A program made the translations under genes and the position numbers. 64,000 nucleotides of DNA from VRUE01 sp963788975 (lineage in GTDB: Bacteria > Actinomycetota > Thermoleophilia > Solirubrobacterales > 70-9). The notes below the pieces were generated by a model. That model made no database searches. It was not told the origin of the DNA and saw nothing but the letters and a program-made list of their open reading frames with translations. This document shows positions 27,846-35,962 of the stretch, piece after piece. Location of the stretch: assembly GCA_963788975.1 (NCBI GenBank), contig CAWBIJ010000002.1, forward strand, positions 62,001-126,000, written 5' to 3'. Position 1 is the stretch's first letter; the number at the start of each line of letters is the position of its first letter.

Positions 27846-28328
27846 ATGCTTAGAGGGATGGGCAGCGAAACCACCACCCTCGAAATAGTCGCCGTCGTCG
27901 TAGCCGGATACGCCGCGCTGGTCGGCACGGTGGCCTTTGCATTCCAGGTGCTCTCTTGGCTGCGATCATGGAGTACCCGCGTCGAGGTTACGTGCGGGCA
28001 TTACAACCTCGTGAGCGCCGGGGCGGAGCCGGAACCCGTTGTCCTCATTCGCATGATCAATCACAGTGGGCATGAAGTGAAGATCACTTCGGTGGGCTGG
28101 GGCCCGCAGAAGCGGAAGGGGCCAGCGTCTGTGATCGTGCGTCCGTGGCCGCTGGAGCTTCGGCTTCCGTTTGTGATCGCCCCGCGCGACTCTCAGGATG
28201 TCTGGACGAAACCCGACCTCCTCGGCCTGGAACTCGATAGGAAGGTCCGCGCTCAGGTGGCGACCTCAGACGGCAAGCTGTTCAAGTCGAGGCGGGTCCA
28301 GGCTCGCTCGCTGGTCGAGGCAACGTAG
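27846..28328 (+). CDS. hypothetical membrane-anchored protein (element cargo)
   Basis: 160 residues; ATG at 27846 or 27858. One N-terminal transmembrane helix (IVAVVVAGYAALVGTVAFAF) is followed by a beta-rich domain (RVEVTCGHYNLVSAGAEPEP, then VLIRMINHSGHEVKITSVGW) that looks immunoglobulin-like, with no cysteine pair. Function unknown. It is the last gene before attR. Membrane-anchored small proteins at element ends are often exclusion or defence cargo, but nothing here proves that. Confidence 0.6.
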   Translation: MLRGMGSETTTLEIVAVVVAGYAALVGTVAFAFQVLSWLRSWSTRVEVTCGHYNLVSAGAEPEPVVLIRMINHSGHEVKITSVGWGPQKRKGPASVIVRPWPLELRLPFVIAPRDSQDVWTKPDLLGLELDRKVRAQVATSDGKLFKSRRVQARSLVEAT

Positions 28329-28382
28329 CCTGTTTCCTGCGTCTTCCGGGGTGAGAGCTGGGCATTTGCCTCCGCGCGGAAC

Positions 28383-28405
28383 TTGGTCCCGAAATTGGTC
28401 CCCGA
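28383..28405 (+). repeat. 11-bp repeats, putative integrase arm sites (right)
   Basis: TTGGTCCCGAA at 28383-28393 and TTGGTCCCCGA at 28395-28405, in the same orientation as the left pair and 80 bp inside attR. The shared motif at both ends of the element supports a role in integration or excision. Confidence 0.58.
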
Positions 28406-28485
28406 CTCCACCGAACTCAGCCAAACTCCTTGGACGTGATTCGCTCCATCGAGCCAGATTCGGCTCTATGGACGGGTTCCGGCGC

Positions 28486-28531
28486 GACTCATAATCCGTC
28501 GGTCGAAGGTTCGAGTCCTTCCCGCCCCACT
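28486..28531 (+). repeat. attR, tRNA 3'-part remnant
   Basis: 46 bp identical to 18950-18995. It starts in the anticodon stem and includes the T arm and acceptor 3' strand, with no 5' half, so it cannot be a functional tRNA. It marks the right end of the element. Confidence 0.93.
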
Positions 28532-28560
28532 GGCGACGAATTGAGCGAACAGCTAGTCCG

Positions 28561-30006
28561 CTACCCCGCGACCGGCGCAGGCCCGGGCGAAGGCGCTGAC
28601 TCCTCGGCCAAATCGGCCGCCAGCGCCTCGACCACCTGGGGATCGAACTGGGTGCCGGCGCAGCGGCGCAGCTCGGCAAGTGCCTCGCCCGGGGTCAAGG
28701 CCTCGCGGTAGGGGCGGTTTGAGGTGAGGGCGGCGTAGGCGACGGCGACGGAGATGATGCGGGAGCCGAGCGGGATCGAGTCGATGGTGAGGCAGTCGGG
28801 ATAGCCGCTGCCGTCGCAGCGCTCGTAGCTCGATCGCACGAGCTTGGCGACCGGAGCGAGACCTGGAGCGGCAGCGATCATCCGCTCGCCCTCGAGGGGG
28901 TGACGGTGGAGCAGCGCGGTCTCCGTTTCGTCCAGCGGCCCCTTTTTCTCCAGCATCGCCTCGGGGACGGCGAGCAGGCCGACGTTCTGGAGCTCAGCGG
29001 CAAGGGCGACGTCGTCGATTTCCTCGCGGCTCAGCCCGAGGCAACGCCCCAGCGAGATCGCCCGGTAGGTGACGGTGCGAAGGTGGTCGCGCAGCTCCGG
29101 ACGGCGGGCGCTGAGCGCCGCGACGAGGACCGCGTGTGCCTGTCTCCTGGCGGAGTGATGTTGCCCTTGCTTGTGCGCGACGAGTCGCTGGCCGGCGATC
29201 TGGAAGGCGCTTTCGGCGTCGGTGGCGTCACCGGGGATCGCAACCTCCCCGTAGGTGCGACCGATCGGCATGTCGTGGTCCTCACGCAGGGAGGCGGTGG
29301 CGACGAGGACGATCTCGCCCAGCTGCTGCTCGCCGGCCGGTACGAGCACGGCGAACCGACCCTCGTCGAACCGGTAGGCGTTGCCGCCTACCGGCTCGAC
29401 GGTGGCGACCAGGCAATGCGCGATTCGCTGCAACAGTTCATCAGCGGCCGCGTATCCGTAGCGGTCTCCATAGGTCTGTAGATCTTCGACCTCAAGCAGC
29501 ACGAGGGCCCTTGCCGCATCCGGTGCTGCGACGGCTACCTCGATGTCCGCGCAGAGGGTAAGACGGTTAGGGAGGCCGGTGACCCGGTCGTTGAACGCTT
29601 CAAGATCACGCTCCTCGAGCGCCAGCCGCTGCCGACGGTTCGTTTCCAGCATCCGCGCGAAGACGGTCACGATCAAGCCGAGGGTCAGCCAGAACACCAT
29701 GGCGGGCATGCGCTGGTTGGTGTGGTCGTAGATCAGGAGGGAAATCGCCACGGCGACGAAGACAAACGGTCCGACAAGGGACCGCCAGCCGCGAGGTCCG
29801 AGTAGGCGAATCGCTTCCACACGCAGCCACTCGCTCGCCCGCAAGGGGGAGCCGCTGGCCTCGCCGGGCCACTCGACAGTGCTTGTTTCGGCTCGATCGA
29901 GGGCCTGCACGGTTGGTTCATCGGTAGTCCGACTTCGAATTGCAAGGGGGACGGACGGACGATTGATCGAACTCTCTATGTGCAAGCGACCTTGCACATA
30001 GGTCAT
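28561..30006 (-). CDS. membrane GGDEF/HD-GYP-like protein, both domains degenerate
   Basis: 481 residues. Two transmembrane helices (about 79-93 and 100-118) precede a GGDEF-fold domain (DRVTGLPNRLTLCADIE) in which the active-site loop reads RFDEGRFAV rather than GGDEF. Then comes an HD-GYP-fold domain in which HDxGK is replaced by LQNVG and the HHE motif by SYE, while CDGSGYP, HRHPLEGERM and GTQFDPQVVEA are kept. So it is probably a non-catalytic c-di-GMP or nucleotide sensor. The ATG start at 30006 overlaps the divergent frame on the other strand; a GTG at codon 32 is an alternative. Confidence 0.85.
   Translation of the reverse strand: MTYVQGRLHIESSINRPSVPLAIRSRTTDEPTVQALDRAETSTVEWPGEASGSPLRASEWLRVEAIRLLGPRGWRSLVGPFVFVAVAISLLIYDHTNQRMPAMVFWLTLGLIVTVFARMLETNRRQRLALEERDLEAFNDRVTGLPNRLTLCADIEVAVAAPDAARALVLLEVEDLQTYGDRYGYAAADELLQRIAHCLVATVEPVGGNAYRFDEGRFAVLVPAGEQQLGEIVLVATASLREDHDMPIGRTYGEVAIPGDATDAESAFQIAGQRLVAHKQGQHHSARRQAHAVLVAALSARRPELRDHLRTVTYRAISLGRCLGLSREEIDDVALAAELQNVGLLAVPEAMLEKKGPLDETETALLHRHPLEGERMIAAAPGLAPVAKLVRSSYERCDGSGYPDCLTIDSIPLGSRIISVAVAYAALTSNRPYREALTPGEALAELRRCAGTQFDPQVVEALAADLAEESAPSPGPAPVAG
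29977..30000. promoter_or_regulatory. perfect palindrome at a divergent promoter
   Basis: TATGTGCAAG (29977-29986), CGAC, CTTGCACATA (29991-30000). It lies between or within the starts of two divergent genes, as expected for an operator. If the minus-strand gene really starts at 30006, the palindrome is inside its first codons. Confidence 0.5.
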
Positions 30007-30019
30007 GCTTGTGAGACCG

Positions 30020-30349
30020 ATGGCCCGCCCAGAGCGGATGGACGAGTTCGAGTCCCTGGTCGCCGACGCGATCGACGCGCTGCCCGAGCAGTTCCAGGAG
30101 CTGCTCGAGAAAGTCGCTGTCGTCGTCTCCGACCGGGGGGCCGAAGCCCACGCGTACGGGCACTACTTCGGCGACGGCCTGGCGCAGGAACGCTATGAGG
30201 ACAGGATCGTGATCTACCGGGACACGCTGGAGCGCGACTTCGGCCACGACCGCGAGTTGCTCGCGAAGCAGGTTGAGCGCACCCTCCGCCACGAGCTCGC
30301 CCACCACCTCGGTTGGAACGAGCCCGGGGTCGGCGGCCTGGGCCTCTGA
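30020..30349 (+). CDS. small zincin-type metallopeptidase family protein
   Basis: 109 residues from ATG 30020 (30038 is another candidate). FESLVADAIDALPEQFQELL is the common N-terminus of the minimal actinobacterial metallopeptidase family (DUF1025-like), and RTLRHELAHHLGWNE holds the HExxH-type zinc site, here HELAHH. Cytoplasmic, one domain. The physiological substrate of this family is not established. Divergent from the degenerate GGDEF/HD-GYP gene. Confidence 0.85.
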   Translation: MARPERMDEFESLVADAIDALPEQFQELLEKVAVVVSDRGAEAHAYGHYFGDGLAQERYEDRIVIYRDTLERDFGHDRELLAKQVERTLRHELAHHLGWNEPGVGGLGL

Positions 30350-30361
30350 GCGGCCGCCGCT

Positions 30362-31135
30362 CTAGCGAACCCGGCAGTCGCGCGCGATCTCGGTGGTCAG
30401 CGTCCTACCATCGGCGAAAGAGAAGGTGGTCCGGGCAAGCGTGAAGAAGCCGATGCGGAAGCCAGGTGGGGCGGCGCAGCTGGCGCTGAGGAAGCTGCGC
30501 GGGGCGCCACGGTAACGGTACTCGCGACCGACCGTCAGCTCGATGTCGGTGATGTAGCCGGTGTCCGCTGCGATCTGCGGGATCGCAGCCGAGAACACGG
30601 TGCCGAACTGACCCCGCTGCCGCCTGATCTCGAACGGGAGCACGAAGGTGATGCGGATCGGGTTCGAGCTGAAGATGTGCAGGAACGCCGCCGGCCTTCC
30701 CCGCGAACGGCCGTTGAAGATGAGCGCCCTCCCCTGAGCGGGATAGGGAGCTGCCCCCGGGAAGGTGACGTTGGCGGCGAAGCGTCCTCGCCCGATCAGC
30801 GCCGGCCGGCAGCGATCCAGCGCCGCCTCGGTGTTGGTCTGCTGGAGCTCTGCCGGATTACAGGTCGGCAGGCCGGAGAAAGAAACCAGGCCATGGCGGT
30901 TGACCGCGATCGAGATGCGGCGGAGCGGCGGCGGGCTGCTGCCGTCGACTGTGCGGATCGAGGTCTCGAGGTAGGCGGTCACCGGCGCCGGGCGGTCGCG
31001 CGGCAGCGCCCGCGGCGCCAGGCGGCCGTCGAAGGAGACGCGCAGGTTGCCCTCCTGGGCCTGCTCGCCCTGAGCGACGGTGACGCCGAGCAGGGTTGCG
31101 GCAGCGATAACGATGGAGGCGACGATTCGTTGCAT
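30362..31135 (-). CDS. secreted protein of unknown function
   Basis: 257 residues with a clear signal peptide (MQRIVASIVIAAATLLGVTV, cleavage near AQG). The mature part is beta-rich, with conserved-looking SFSGLPTCNPAELQQTNTEA and DRCRPALIGRGRFAANVTFP and a C-terminal Cys pair (ASCAAPP, RDCRVR). I recall a paralogous family of such proteins in Solirubrobacterales-like genomes; no activity is known. Convergent with the metallopeptidase gene. Confidence 0.75.
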   Translation of the reverse strand: MQRIVASIVIAAATLLGVTVAQGEQAQEGNLRVSFDGRLAPRALPRDRPAPVTAYLETSIRTVDGSSPPPLRRISIAVNRHGLVSFSGLPTCNPAELQQTNTEAALDRCRPALIGRGRFAANVTFPGAAPYPAQGRALIFNGRSRGRPAAFLHIFSSNPIRITFVLPFEIRRQRGQFGTVFSAAIPQIAADTGYITDIELTVGREYRYRGAPRSFLSASCAAPPGFRIGFFTLARTTFSFADGRTLTTEIARDCRVR

Positions 31136-31213
31136 AGCGCTTCAAAAGTCTAGGAGCGGGAAGGTCCCGATTTATTACGGTCGCGGGTAGTCAAAGAATC
31201 GGAAAGGAGTTCC

Positions 31214-31675
31214 GTGAAGTCCCACACCGCCTATATGACCTTCGAGACAGCCGAGCGGCGGCAGTTGATTCGGATTACCGAGGAGGTGCAGGCCGCGGTC
31301 GAGGAGGCTGGGATCTCGGAGGGAATGGTCTTGGTCTCCGCGATGCACATCACCGCGGGGGTCTGGGTCAACGACGACGAGCCCGGCCTGCACGAGGACG
31401 TGCTCGAATGGCTCGACAAGGTTGCACCACCGAGCTGGAAGCCGGCCGACAACGAAGTGGCGGAAGAATTGCTCTCCGACGAGGGTGACTACCGCCACCA
31501 CCGCGGCGGTGAGGACAACGGCGACGCCCACCTGAAGAACCTGCTCGTCCACCACCAGGCGATCGTCCCCGTCACCGACGGCCGGCTCGACCTCGGCCCC
31601 TGGCAGCAGATCTTCTACTGCGAGTTCGACGGCCGTCGCCCGAAGCGCCTCGTGATCAAGGCGATGGGGGAGTAG
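31214..31675 (+). CDS. YjbQ/UPF0047 family protein
   Basis: 153 residues from a GTG with a strong ribosome site (GGAAAGGAG). Family landmarks are VLVSAMHITAGVWVNDDEPG and NGDAHLKNLLVHHQAIVPV, then GPWQQIFYCEFDGRR. YjbQ proteins have a reported weak thiamin-phosphate synthase activity; the physiological role is unclear. The family forms trimers. No thiamin genes are adjacent. Confidence 0.93.
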   Translation: MKSHTAYMTFETAERRQLIRITEEVQAAVEEAGISEGMVLVSAMHITAGVWVNDDEPGLHEDVLEWLDKVAPPSWKPADNEVAEELLSDEGDYRHHRGGEDNGDAHLKNLLVHHQAIVPVTDGRLDLGPWQQIFYCEFDGRRPKRLVIKAMGE

Positions 31676-31678
31676 GCC

Positions 31679-32536
31679 TCAGTTGCGTTTCCGCTCGCCG
31701 CCGGGGTGCGTGACCCGGTGGCGAACTTCTTCTGCCGCCTCGCGCGTCGCCGCCAGGGCTTCCTGGCTCGCCGCCGCGACCCCCTCGCTCGGCTTGCCGC
31801 CGACGATGTCACGGAAGGCTTCCTTGAAGCGCTCGGTGCGCCGCCGCGGGTTGAAGCGGTCCTCTGCCTTGACCAGCTTCCTCGGTTTCCGCTCACCGTA
31901 GAGGCGCCTGCCCCAGGGGGACCCGGGCTTGCCGATCCGGGCGGCGCCGTAGATAGCGACAGGGAGAACGAAGAAGCCGACCGTGCCGTGCAGGATGCGC
32001 TGCTTGGCGAAGCAGATCGCGACCATGGAAAAGACGATCAGCGCCGCGACCAGGCTCCCCAGAGTCTCCTGAATCGACTTGGTCTCGAAGCTGAACGGGC
32101 TGAAGCCAAGTAGGAGCAGGCCCATCATCGCCGCCGCGATCACCGTGGCGTCGATCGAGACCCGGCCCTCCTCGGCCCAGTAGACGTCGTCGAGGTAGAC
32201 CCAGAGCGCGAACTCGTCGATAGTCAGTCCCGCGCCGACGCCGAACAGCGCGGCGCAGATCTCGGTGTAGGGGCTGTCTCCCAGCGCCACGAACCCCACC
32301 GTGCCGGAGACCATCATCGTGACGATGCCGAAGACGAGGTGATGGACGTGGACGCCGCTGTCGCTGACCACGCTGCCGGGCCACCAGGGGACCCGCGGGC
32401 TGCGCATCAGCCTCGTGCTCATCCGGATGAAGCCGAAGGAGAGCAGGAACCCGATCAGCACCAGGAAGATCCCCTGCTTGCCGTCGGCGACCAACTGGTC
32501 GTCCCAGAACTCGACGAAGATCGAGGCCGCGGTCAT
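31679..32536 (-). CDS. polytopic membrane protein of unknown function
   Basis: 285 residues from ATG at 32536, whose ATGA overlaps the upstream stop. About six to seven hydrophobic segments (for example GIFLVLIGFLLSFGFI, VFGIVTMMVSGTVGFVAL). A conserved-looking His pair lies in SGVHVHHLVFGI, and an acidic loop in LWVYLDDVYWAEEGR. The C-terminus is a soluble, charged tail of about 70 residues. No family named. Coupled to 32533-33303. Confidence 0.7.
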   Translation of the reverse strand: MTAASIFVEFWDDQLVADGKQGIFLVLIGFLLSFGFIRMSTRLMRSPRVPWWPGSVVSDSGVHVHHLVFGIVTMMVSGTVGFVALGDSPYTEICAALFGVGAGLTIDEFALWVYLDDVYWAEEGRVSIDATVIAAAMMGLLLLGFSPFSFETKSIQETLGSLVAALIVFSMVAICFAKQRILHGTVGFFVLPVAIYGAARIGKPGSPWGRRLYGERKPRKLVKAEDRFNPRRRTERFKEAFRDIVGGKPSEGVAAASQEALAATREAAEEVRHRVTHPGGERKRN

Positions 32537-33303
32537 CGGGGTGGCTCCGAGTGTAGTTCCGCCCCGCTGCCATCCTTCTCCCGGATCAGGCCGACGGTGA
32601 TCAGCACGGCGGCGACCGCGTAGAACGGTGTGAAGGCGATGTTGGAGAGGACGTCGGCCAGCCACTCGGAGAGGAACGTCTCGCCGAGCAGGTCGTGGGC
32701 GATCTCGGTGGCCAGGCTCGTGATCCCGTCGCCGAGCAGCTCGATCGGTGCCAGCACGGCGAAGACGACCCAGAACTTGCCGCGGATCAGCTGCACGCTG
32801 CGGGCGAACGCGTCACGCACACCCCGACCCTCGATCTCGACCACGGGTGCAGCGAGGGCGAACCAGATGAAGGCGGCGATGCCGGGAACGACGAGCAGGA
32901 CGAGACCGATCGCGACGACGACCCCGTAGACCAGGTCGATAGCGATCAGCCGGCGGTACTTGACCATGGCGGCGATTTCGCGCAGCGACGGCGGCCTGCC
33001 GTCGCGAGGATGGGTGAGCGAGATCGCCACGGCACCCGTGTAGAAGACCTCGCCGAGCAGCCCCGTGACGGCAAGCGCGATCACTGCCAGCATCACGCCG
33101 AGGATCGTCAGCACCCCGTCGAGGTCGAGTGCGTTGATGTCGGGGTGGATCGCGATCGTGTGGACGAGCCCTACCGGGACGAAGACGATTAGGGCAAGCA
33201 GCAACAGTGACGGCGCCCATTTCGCGTAGGTCCGCGCGATCTGGGCGTAGAGGGAGAGTGGCCGCATGCGGTCGGTCACGCCGACATCAAACCGGGTTTC
33301 CAC
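32533..33303 (-). CDS. polytopic membrane protein, YciC/GDPD-membrane-domain-like
   Basis: 256 residues with about six transmembrane helices. It includes LLLLALIVFVPVGLVHTI and GLVLLVVPGIAAFIWFALAA followed by FARSVQLIRGKFWVVFAVLA, the pattern seen in the 'glycerophosphodiester phosphodiesterase membrane domain' type of proteins that lack the enzyme domain. The start is uncertain: GTG 33303, GTG 33279 or ATG 33267, none with a good ribosome site. First gene of a coupled minus-strand pair. Confidence 0.68.
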   Translation of the reverse strand: METRFDVGVTDRMRPLSLYAQIARTYAKWAPSLLLLALIVFVPVGLVHTIAIHPDINALDLDGVLTILGVMLAVIALAVTGLLGEVFYTGAVAISLTHPRDGRPPSLREIAAMVKYRRLIAIDLVYGVVVAIGLVLLVVPGIAAFIWFALAAPVVEIEGRGVRDAFARSVQLIRGKFWVVFAVLAPIELLGDGITSLATEIAHDLLGETFLSEWLADVLSNIAFTPFYAVAAVLITVGLIREKDGSGAELHSEPPR

Positions 33304-33327
33304 CCGAGGCGATTCGTGTCCCGGCGC

Positions 33328-33657
33328 TCAGCGTTGGCGTCGGCCGGCGGGCCGGCGGCCGCGCGCCTCGAGCCTCGATTGGGAGGACTCCGTGACGGGC
33401 ATGCGCTTCAGGTCCCTCAACTGGGGGATGAGCAGTTCTTCGCCGCAGCGCCGGTGCCAGTGGTGGTGTTCGGTTCCACCCAGCTTGAAGACGTACTGCA
33501 CCACGGTGTGCTCGGAGCCGATCTCGATCTCACCGTGGCAACCCGGGCAGCGGTAGAGCTTGCGGGCGATGCCCCGGATCAGCCAAGCCTCGTCGCCCTC
33601 TTCGTCGATGCCGCGGAGGCTCCAGCGTTTGTCTGGCAACCCGGAGAAGTCGCCCAT
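33328..33657 (-). CDS. conserved small protein with zinc-knuckle-like motif
   Basis: 109 residues from ATG 33657 (MGDFSGLPDKRWSLRGIDEE). LYRCPGCHGEIEIGSEHTVV and TEHHHWHRRCGEELLIPQLR give CPGC plus His/Cys ligands for one metal site. The C-terminus is Arg-rich. Similar small proteins in actinobacteria are sometimes labelled ATP/GTP-binding, which the sequence does not support. Five bases after the stop of the preceding minus-strand gene, so probably co-transcribed. Confidence 0.75.
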   Translation of the reverse strand: MGDFSGLPDKRWSLRGIDEEGDEAWLIRGIARKLYRCPGCHGEIEIGSEHTVVQYVFKLGGTEHHHWHRRCGEELLIPQLRDLKRMPVTESSQSRLEARGRRPAGRRQR

Positions 33658-33662
33658 TGCGC

Positions 33663-34088
33663 CTAGCGCCTCGAGAGCCAGGCGAAGCCAGCAGCCATCG
33701 CCAGGTTGGCGACTCCGGCCAAGCGAAGCCCGAGCTTCGCGCCGGGACGACTGACGGCGGGAGACTCTGACCAGAGCGCGTCGGTTGCGATCTCGGTCCC
33801 GCGCAGCCAGGCAAGCGCCCACCAGTCACGCTGAGCGCCGCGGCGCTCAGCGAACGCGTGGGCAGCCGCGAAGGTGAGCCAGATCGGGCCGCAGCGGCGA
33901 AACAGGTGCGCGGCGTCCGGGGAGGGCTCCTCGTGCCCCAGCACCTTCAGCGTCGTCTCTGGCGCAGCGATCGCGGCGCTTCCGAGCACCAGGTCGAAAG
34001 CGATCATGTTGCGATTTGTGAGGCGCAGCGCCTGCTCGAGCGTCATTTTCGGGAGTGCTTGGAGTCGCGGGGTGACGTCCACCATCAA
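33663..34088 (-). CDS. hypothetical membrane protein
   Basis: 141 residues. Hydrophobic stretches (IAFDLVLGSAAIAAPETTLK, IWLTFAAAHAFA, LAGVANLAMAAGFAWL) indicate about three to four membrane segments. The N-terminus may begin at the second Met or later (MTLEQALRLTNRNMI). No known domain. Precedes the zinc-knuckle gene in the same operon and is divergent from the RpiR-type regulator. Confidence 0.6.
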   Translation of the reverse strand: MMVDVTPRLQALPKMTLEQALRLTNRNMIAFDLVLGSAAIAAPETTLKVLGHEEPSPDAAHLFRRCGPIWLTFAAAHAFAERRGAQRDWWALAWLRGTEIATDALWSESPAVSRPGAKLGLRLAGVANLAMAAGFAWLSRR

Positions 34089-34126
34089 TCCAACCAGATC
34101 GGAGCCAGGCCTGCACCGATGGGTAC

Positions 34127-35041
34127 GTGCCGTTCTGTGCGGAAGGGAAACCGCGCGCCTCGGCGAAATGGACCGCCGTGACCAAGACCGCGATCAAGAC
34201 ACCCCCGCAACTGAAGAGCCTCTCCGATTACATCCAGGAGCGCTTCGACGATTTCTCCCGCTCCCAGAAAGACGTCGCCCGCTACATCGTCGACCATCTC
34301 GACGAGGCAGCCTTCCTCACCGCCGAGGAGCTGGCCAGGAGAGCGAGCACCTCGTCATCGACGGTGGTGCGCTTCTCCCAGGCCCTCGGCTTCGAGGGGT
34401 ACCCCGAGCTCCAGCAGGCGGCGATCGAGGAGTACCGCAACGGGATCGCCACCAGCGCCGGCGCCCAGAAAGAGGGCGGCGGGGCGCTGTTCTCCTTCGA
34501 CCACAGCGAGCTCGAGGGCTCTCTGGGAGCCGACTACGCCAACCTCGAGGAAACGGCGCGCAACCTGACCCGCGAGCAGGTCGACGGTGCGGTCGTGGCC
34601 CTTGCCGAGGCACAGCGCGTCGTCGTCGTCGGCGTCGACCAGATGGCCTTCTTCGCCAGCTACCTTCGCCACACCCTCAGCCTGCTCGACATTCGCGCCG
34701 AGATCGTCGCCAGCACCGGCGGCGAGTCGCTGCAGCGCCTGGGCAGGATCGACGACGAAACGCTCGTCATCGTGCTCTCCACTGGCCGCGCTCACCCACT
34801 GCTGCTGCGGGCGATGAAACTGGCAGTGCACCGCCGCGCCAAAACCCTTGCAATCTCGGACGCCTCGATGTCCGAGGTCGGCGAGCACGCAGACCTTACC
34901 CTCTACTTCTCATCCAACAGCCCGTCGTTCGCACGCTCGAACACGGCCTTGATGGCTCTCGTCCAAGCGCTGGCCCACGGCTTGTACGCTCGGGACGAAG
35001 CGGCGCACCGCGACCGCATCCGCGCCTACAAGCTGAAGTAA
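34127..35041 (+). CDS. MurR/RpiR-family transcriptional regulator
   Basis: 304 residues if GTG 34127 is used; GTG 34178 (VTKTAIKTPPQLKSLSDYIQ) fits the family N-terminus better and gives 287. The HTH_6 domain (FDDFSRSQKDVARYIVDHLD, then STSSSTVVRFSQALGFEGYP) precedes a SIS sugar-phosphate-binding domain (RVVVVGVDQMAFFASYLRHT, LVIVLSTGRAHPLLLRAMKL). Such regulators sense phosphosugars. It sits just upstream of pdxS, so it may control vitamin-B6 synthesis, by position only. Confidence 0.88.
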   Translation: MPFCAEGKPRASAKWTAVTKTAIKTPPQLKSLSDYIQERFDDFSRSQKDVARYIVDHLDEAAFLTAEELARRASTSSSTVVRFSQALGFEGYPELQQAAIEEYRNGIATSAGAQKEGGGALFSFDHSELEGSLGADYANLEETARNLTREQVDGAVVALAEAQRVVVVGVDQMAFFASYLRHTLSLLDIRAEIVASTGGESLQRLGRIDDETLVIVLSTGRAHPLLLRAMKLAVHRRAKTLAISDASMSEVGEHADLTLYFSSNSPSFARSNTALMALVQALAHGLYARDEAAHRDRIRAYKLK

Positions 35042-35074
35042 GCGCGCCGGGCTGGAGCCGTAGTATTCGGCTCG

Positions 35075-35962
35075 ATGACCGAGCGCGCGACTTTCAGGGT
35101 CAAGACCGGCCTCGCCGAGATGCTCAAGGGCGGGGTGATCATGGACGTGGTCACGCCTGAGCAGGCGCGGATCGCCGAGGAGGCAGGAGCCTGCGCGGTG
35201 ATGGCGCTGGAGCGGGTGCCGGCGGACATCCGCAGAGACGGCGGCGTGGCGCGGATGTCGGACCCGACGATGGTCAAGGGGATCCAGGAAGCGGTGAGCG
35301 TCCCGGTGATGGCGAAGGCCCGGATCGGGCACTTCGCGGAGGCCCAGGTGCTGCAGGCGCTGGAAGTCGACTACGTCGACGAGTCCGAGGTGCTGACCCC
35401 CGCCGACGAGAGCAACCACATCGACAAGCTCGCCTTCGAGGTCCCTTTCGTCTGCGGCGCGACCAACCTCGGCGAGGCCCTGCGCCGGATCGGCGAGGGG
35501 GCGGCGATGATCCGCTCCAAGGGCGAGGCCGGGACCGGCAACGTGGTCGAGGCCGTGCGTCACATGCGCGGGATCATCGGCGGCATCAAGCGCCTCGCCC
35601 AGCTCGGGCCGGAGGAGCTTGCCGGCGCCGCCAAGGAGCACCAGGCGCCGCTCGAAGTCGTGCGCGAGGTGGCCGAGGCTGGGCGCCTGCCGGTGCCGCT
35701 GTTCTGCGCCGGGGGGATCGCGACGCCGGCTGACGCGGCGCTGATGATGCAGCTCGGCGCCGAGGGCAACTTTGTCGGCTCCGGCATCTTCAAGAGCGCC
35801 GATCCAGAGCGACGCGCACGGGCGATCGTCGAGGCGACTACGCACTTCAACGACCCCGAGCGGGTTGCGGCGGCATCGGCCGGGCTGGGCGAGGCGATGC
35901 CGGGCCTGGAGATCTCCGAGCTGGCGGCGGCCGACGCGCTTCTGCAGGACCGCGGTGCCTGA
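35075..35962 (+). CDS. pdxS: pyridoxal 5'-phosphate synthase subunit PdxS
   Basis: Makes PLP from ribose 5-phosphate, glyceraldehyde 3-phosphate and ammonia. 295 residues, a TIM barrel. KTGLAEMLKGGVIMDVVTPE, the catalytic-lysine segment VMAKARIGHFAEAQVLQALE, and GEAGTGNVVEAVRHMR are all present. It forms a complex with PdxT, whose GTG start lies within the last 8 bp of this gene. Confidence 0.98.
   Translation: MTERATFRVKTGLAEMLKGGVIMDVVTPEQARIAEEAGACAVMALERVPADIRRDGGVARMSDPTMVKGIQEAVSVPVMAKARIGHFAEAQVLQALEVDYVDESEVLTPADESNHIDKLAFEVPFVCGATNLGEALRRIGEGAAMIRSKGEAGTGNVVEAVRHMRGIIGGIKRLAQLGPEELAGAAKEHQAPLEVVREVAEAGRLPVPLFCAGGIATPADAALMMQLGAEGNFVGSGIFKSADPERRARAIVEATTHFNDPERVAAASAGLGEAMPGLEISELAAADALLQDRGA

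Larger units (their letters stand above)
18950..28531 (+). mobile_element. tRNA-integrated mobilizable element (IME)
   Basis: Bounded by perfect 46-bp direct repeats, the left one being the 3' part of an intact CAT tRNA gene and the right one a tRNA remnant. Inside are a tyrosine integrase next to the left end, an excisionase-like HTH protein, a MobF relaxase with helicase domain, a candidate oriT upstream of it, and small accessory genes. No type IV secretion, FtsK/TraB-type or replication-initiator gene is recognised, so mobilization by another system is the likely mode. Intergenic DNA here is longer and less GC-rich than in the flanking core. Confidence 0.88.

Noticed and set aside
18950..28531. 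Prophage or self-transmissible ICE
   Set aside because: No capsid, terminase, portal, lysis, VirB4, coupling-protein or FtsK-type gene is recognised.
27846..28531. Second functional CAT tRNA gene at the right end of the element
   Set aside because: Only the 3' 46 bases match; there is no D arm or acceptor 5' strand upstream.
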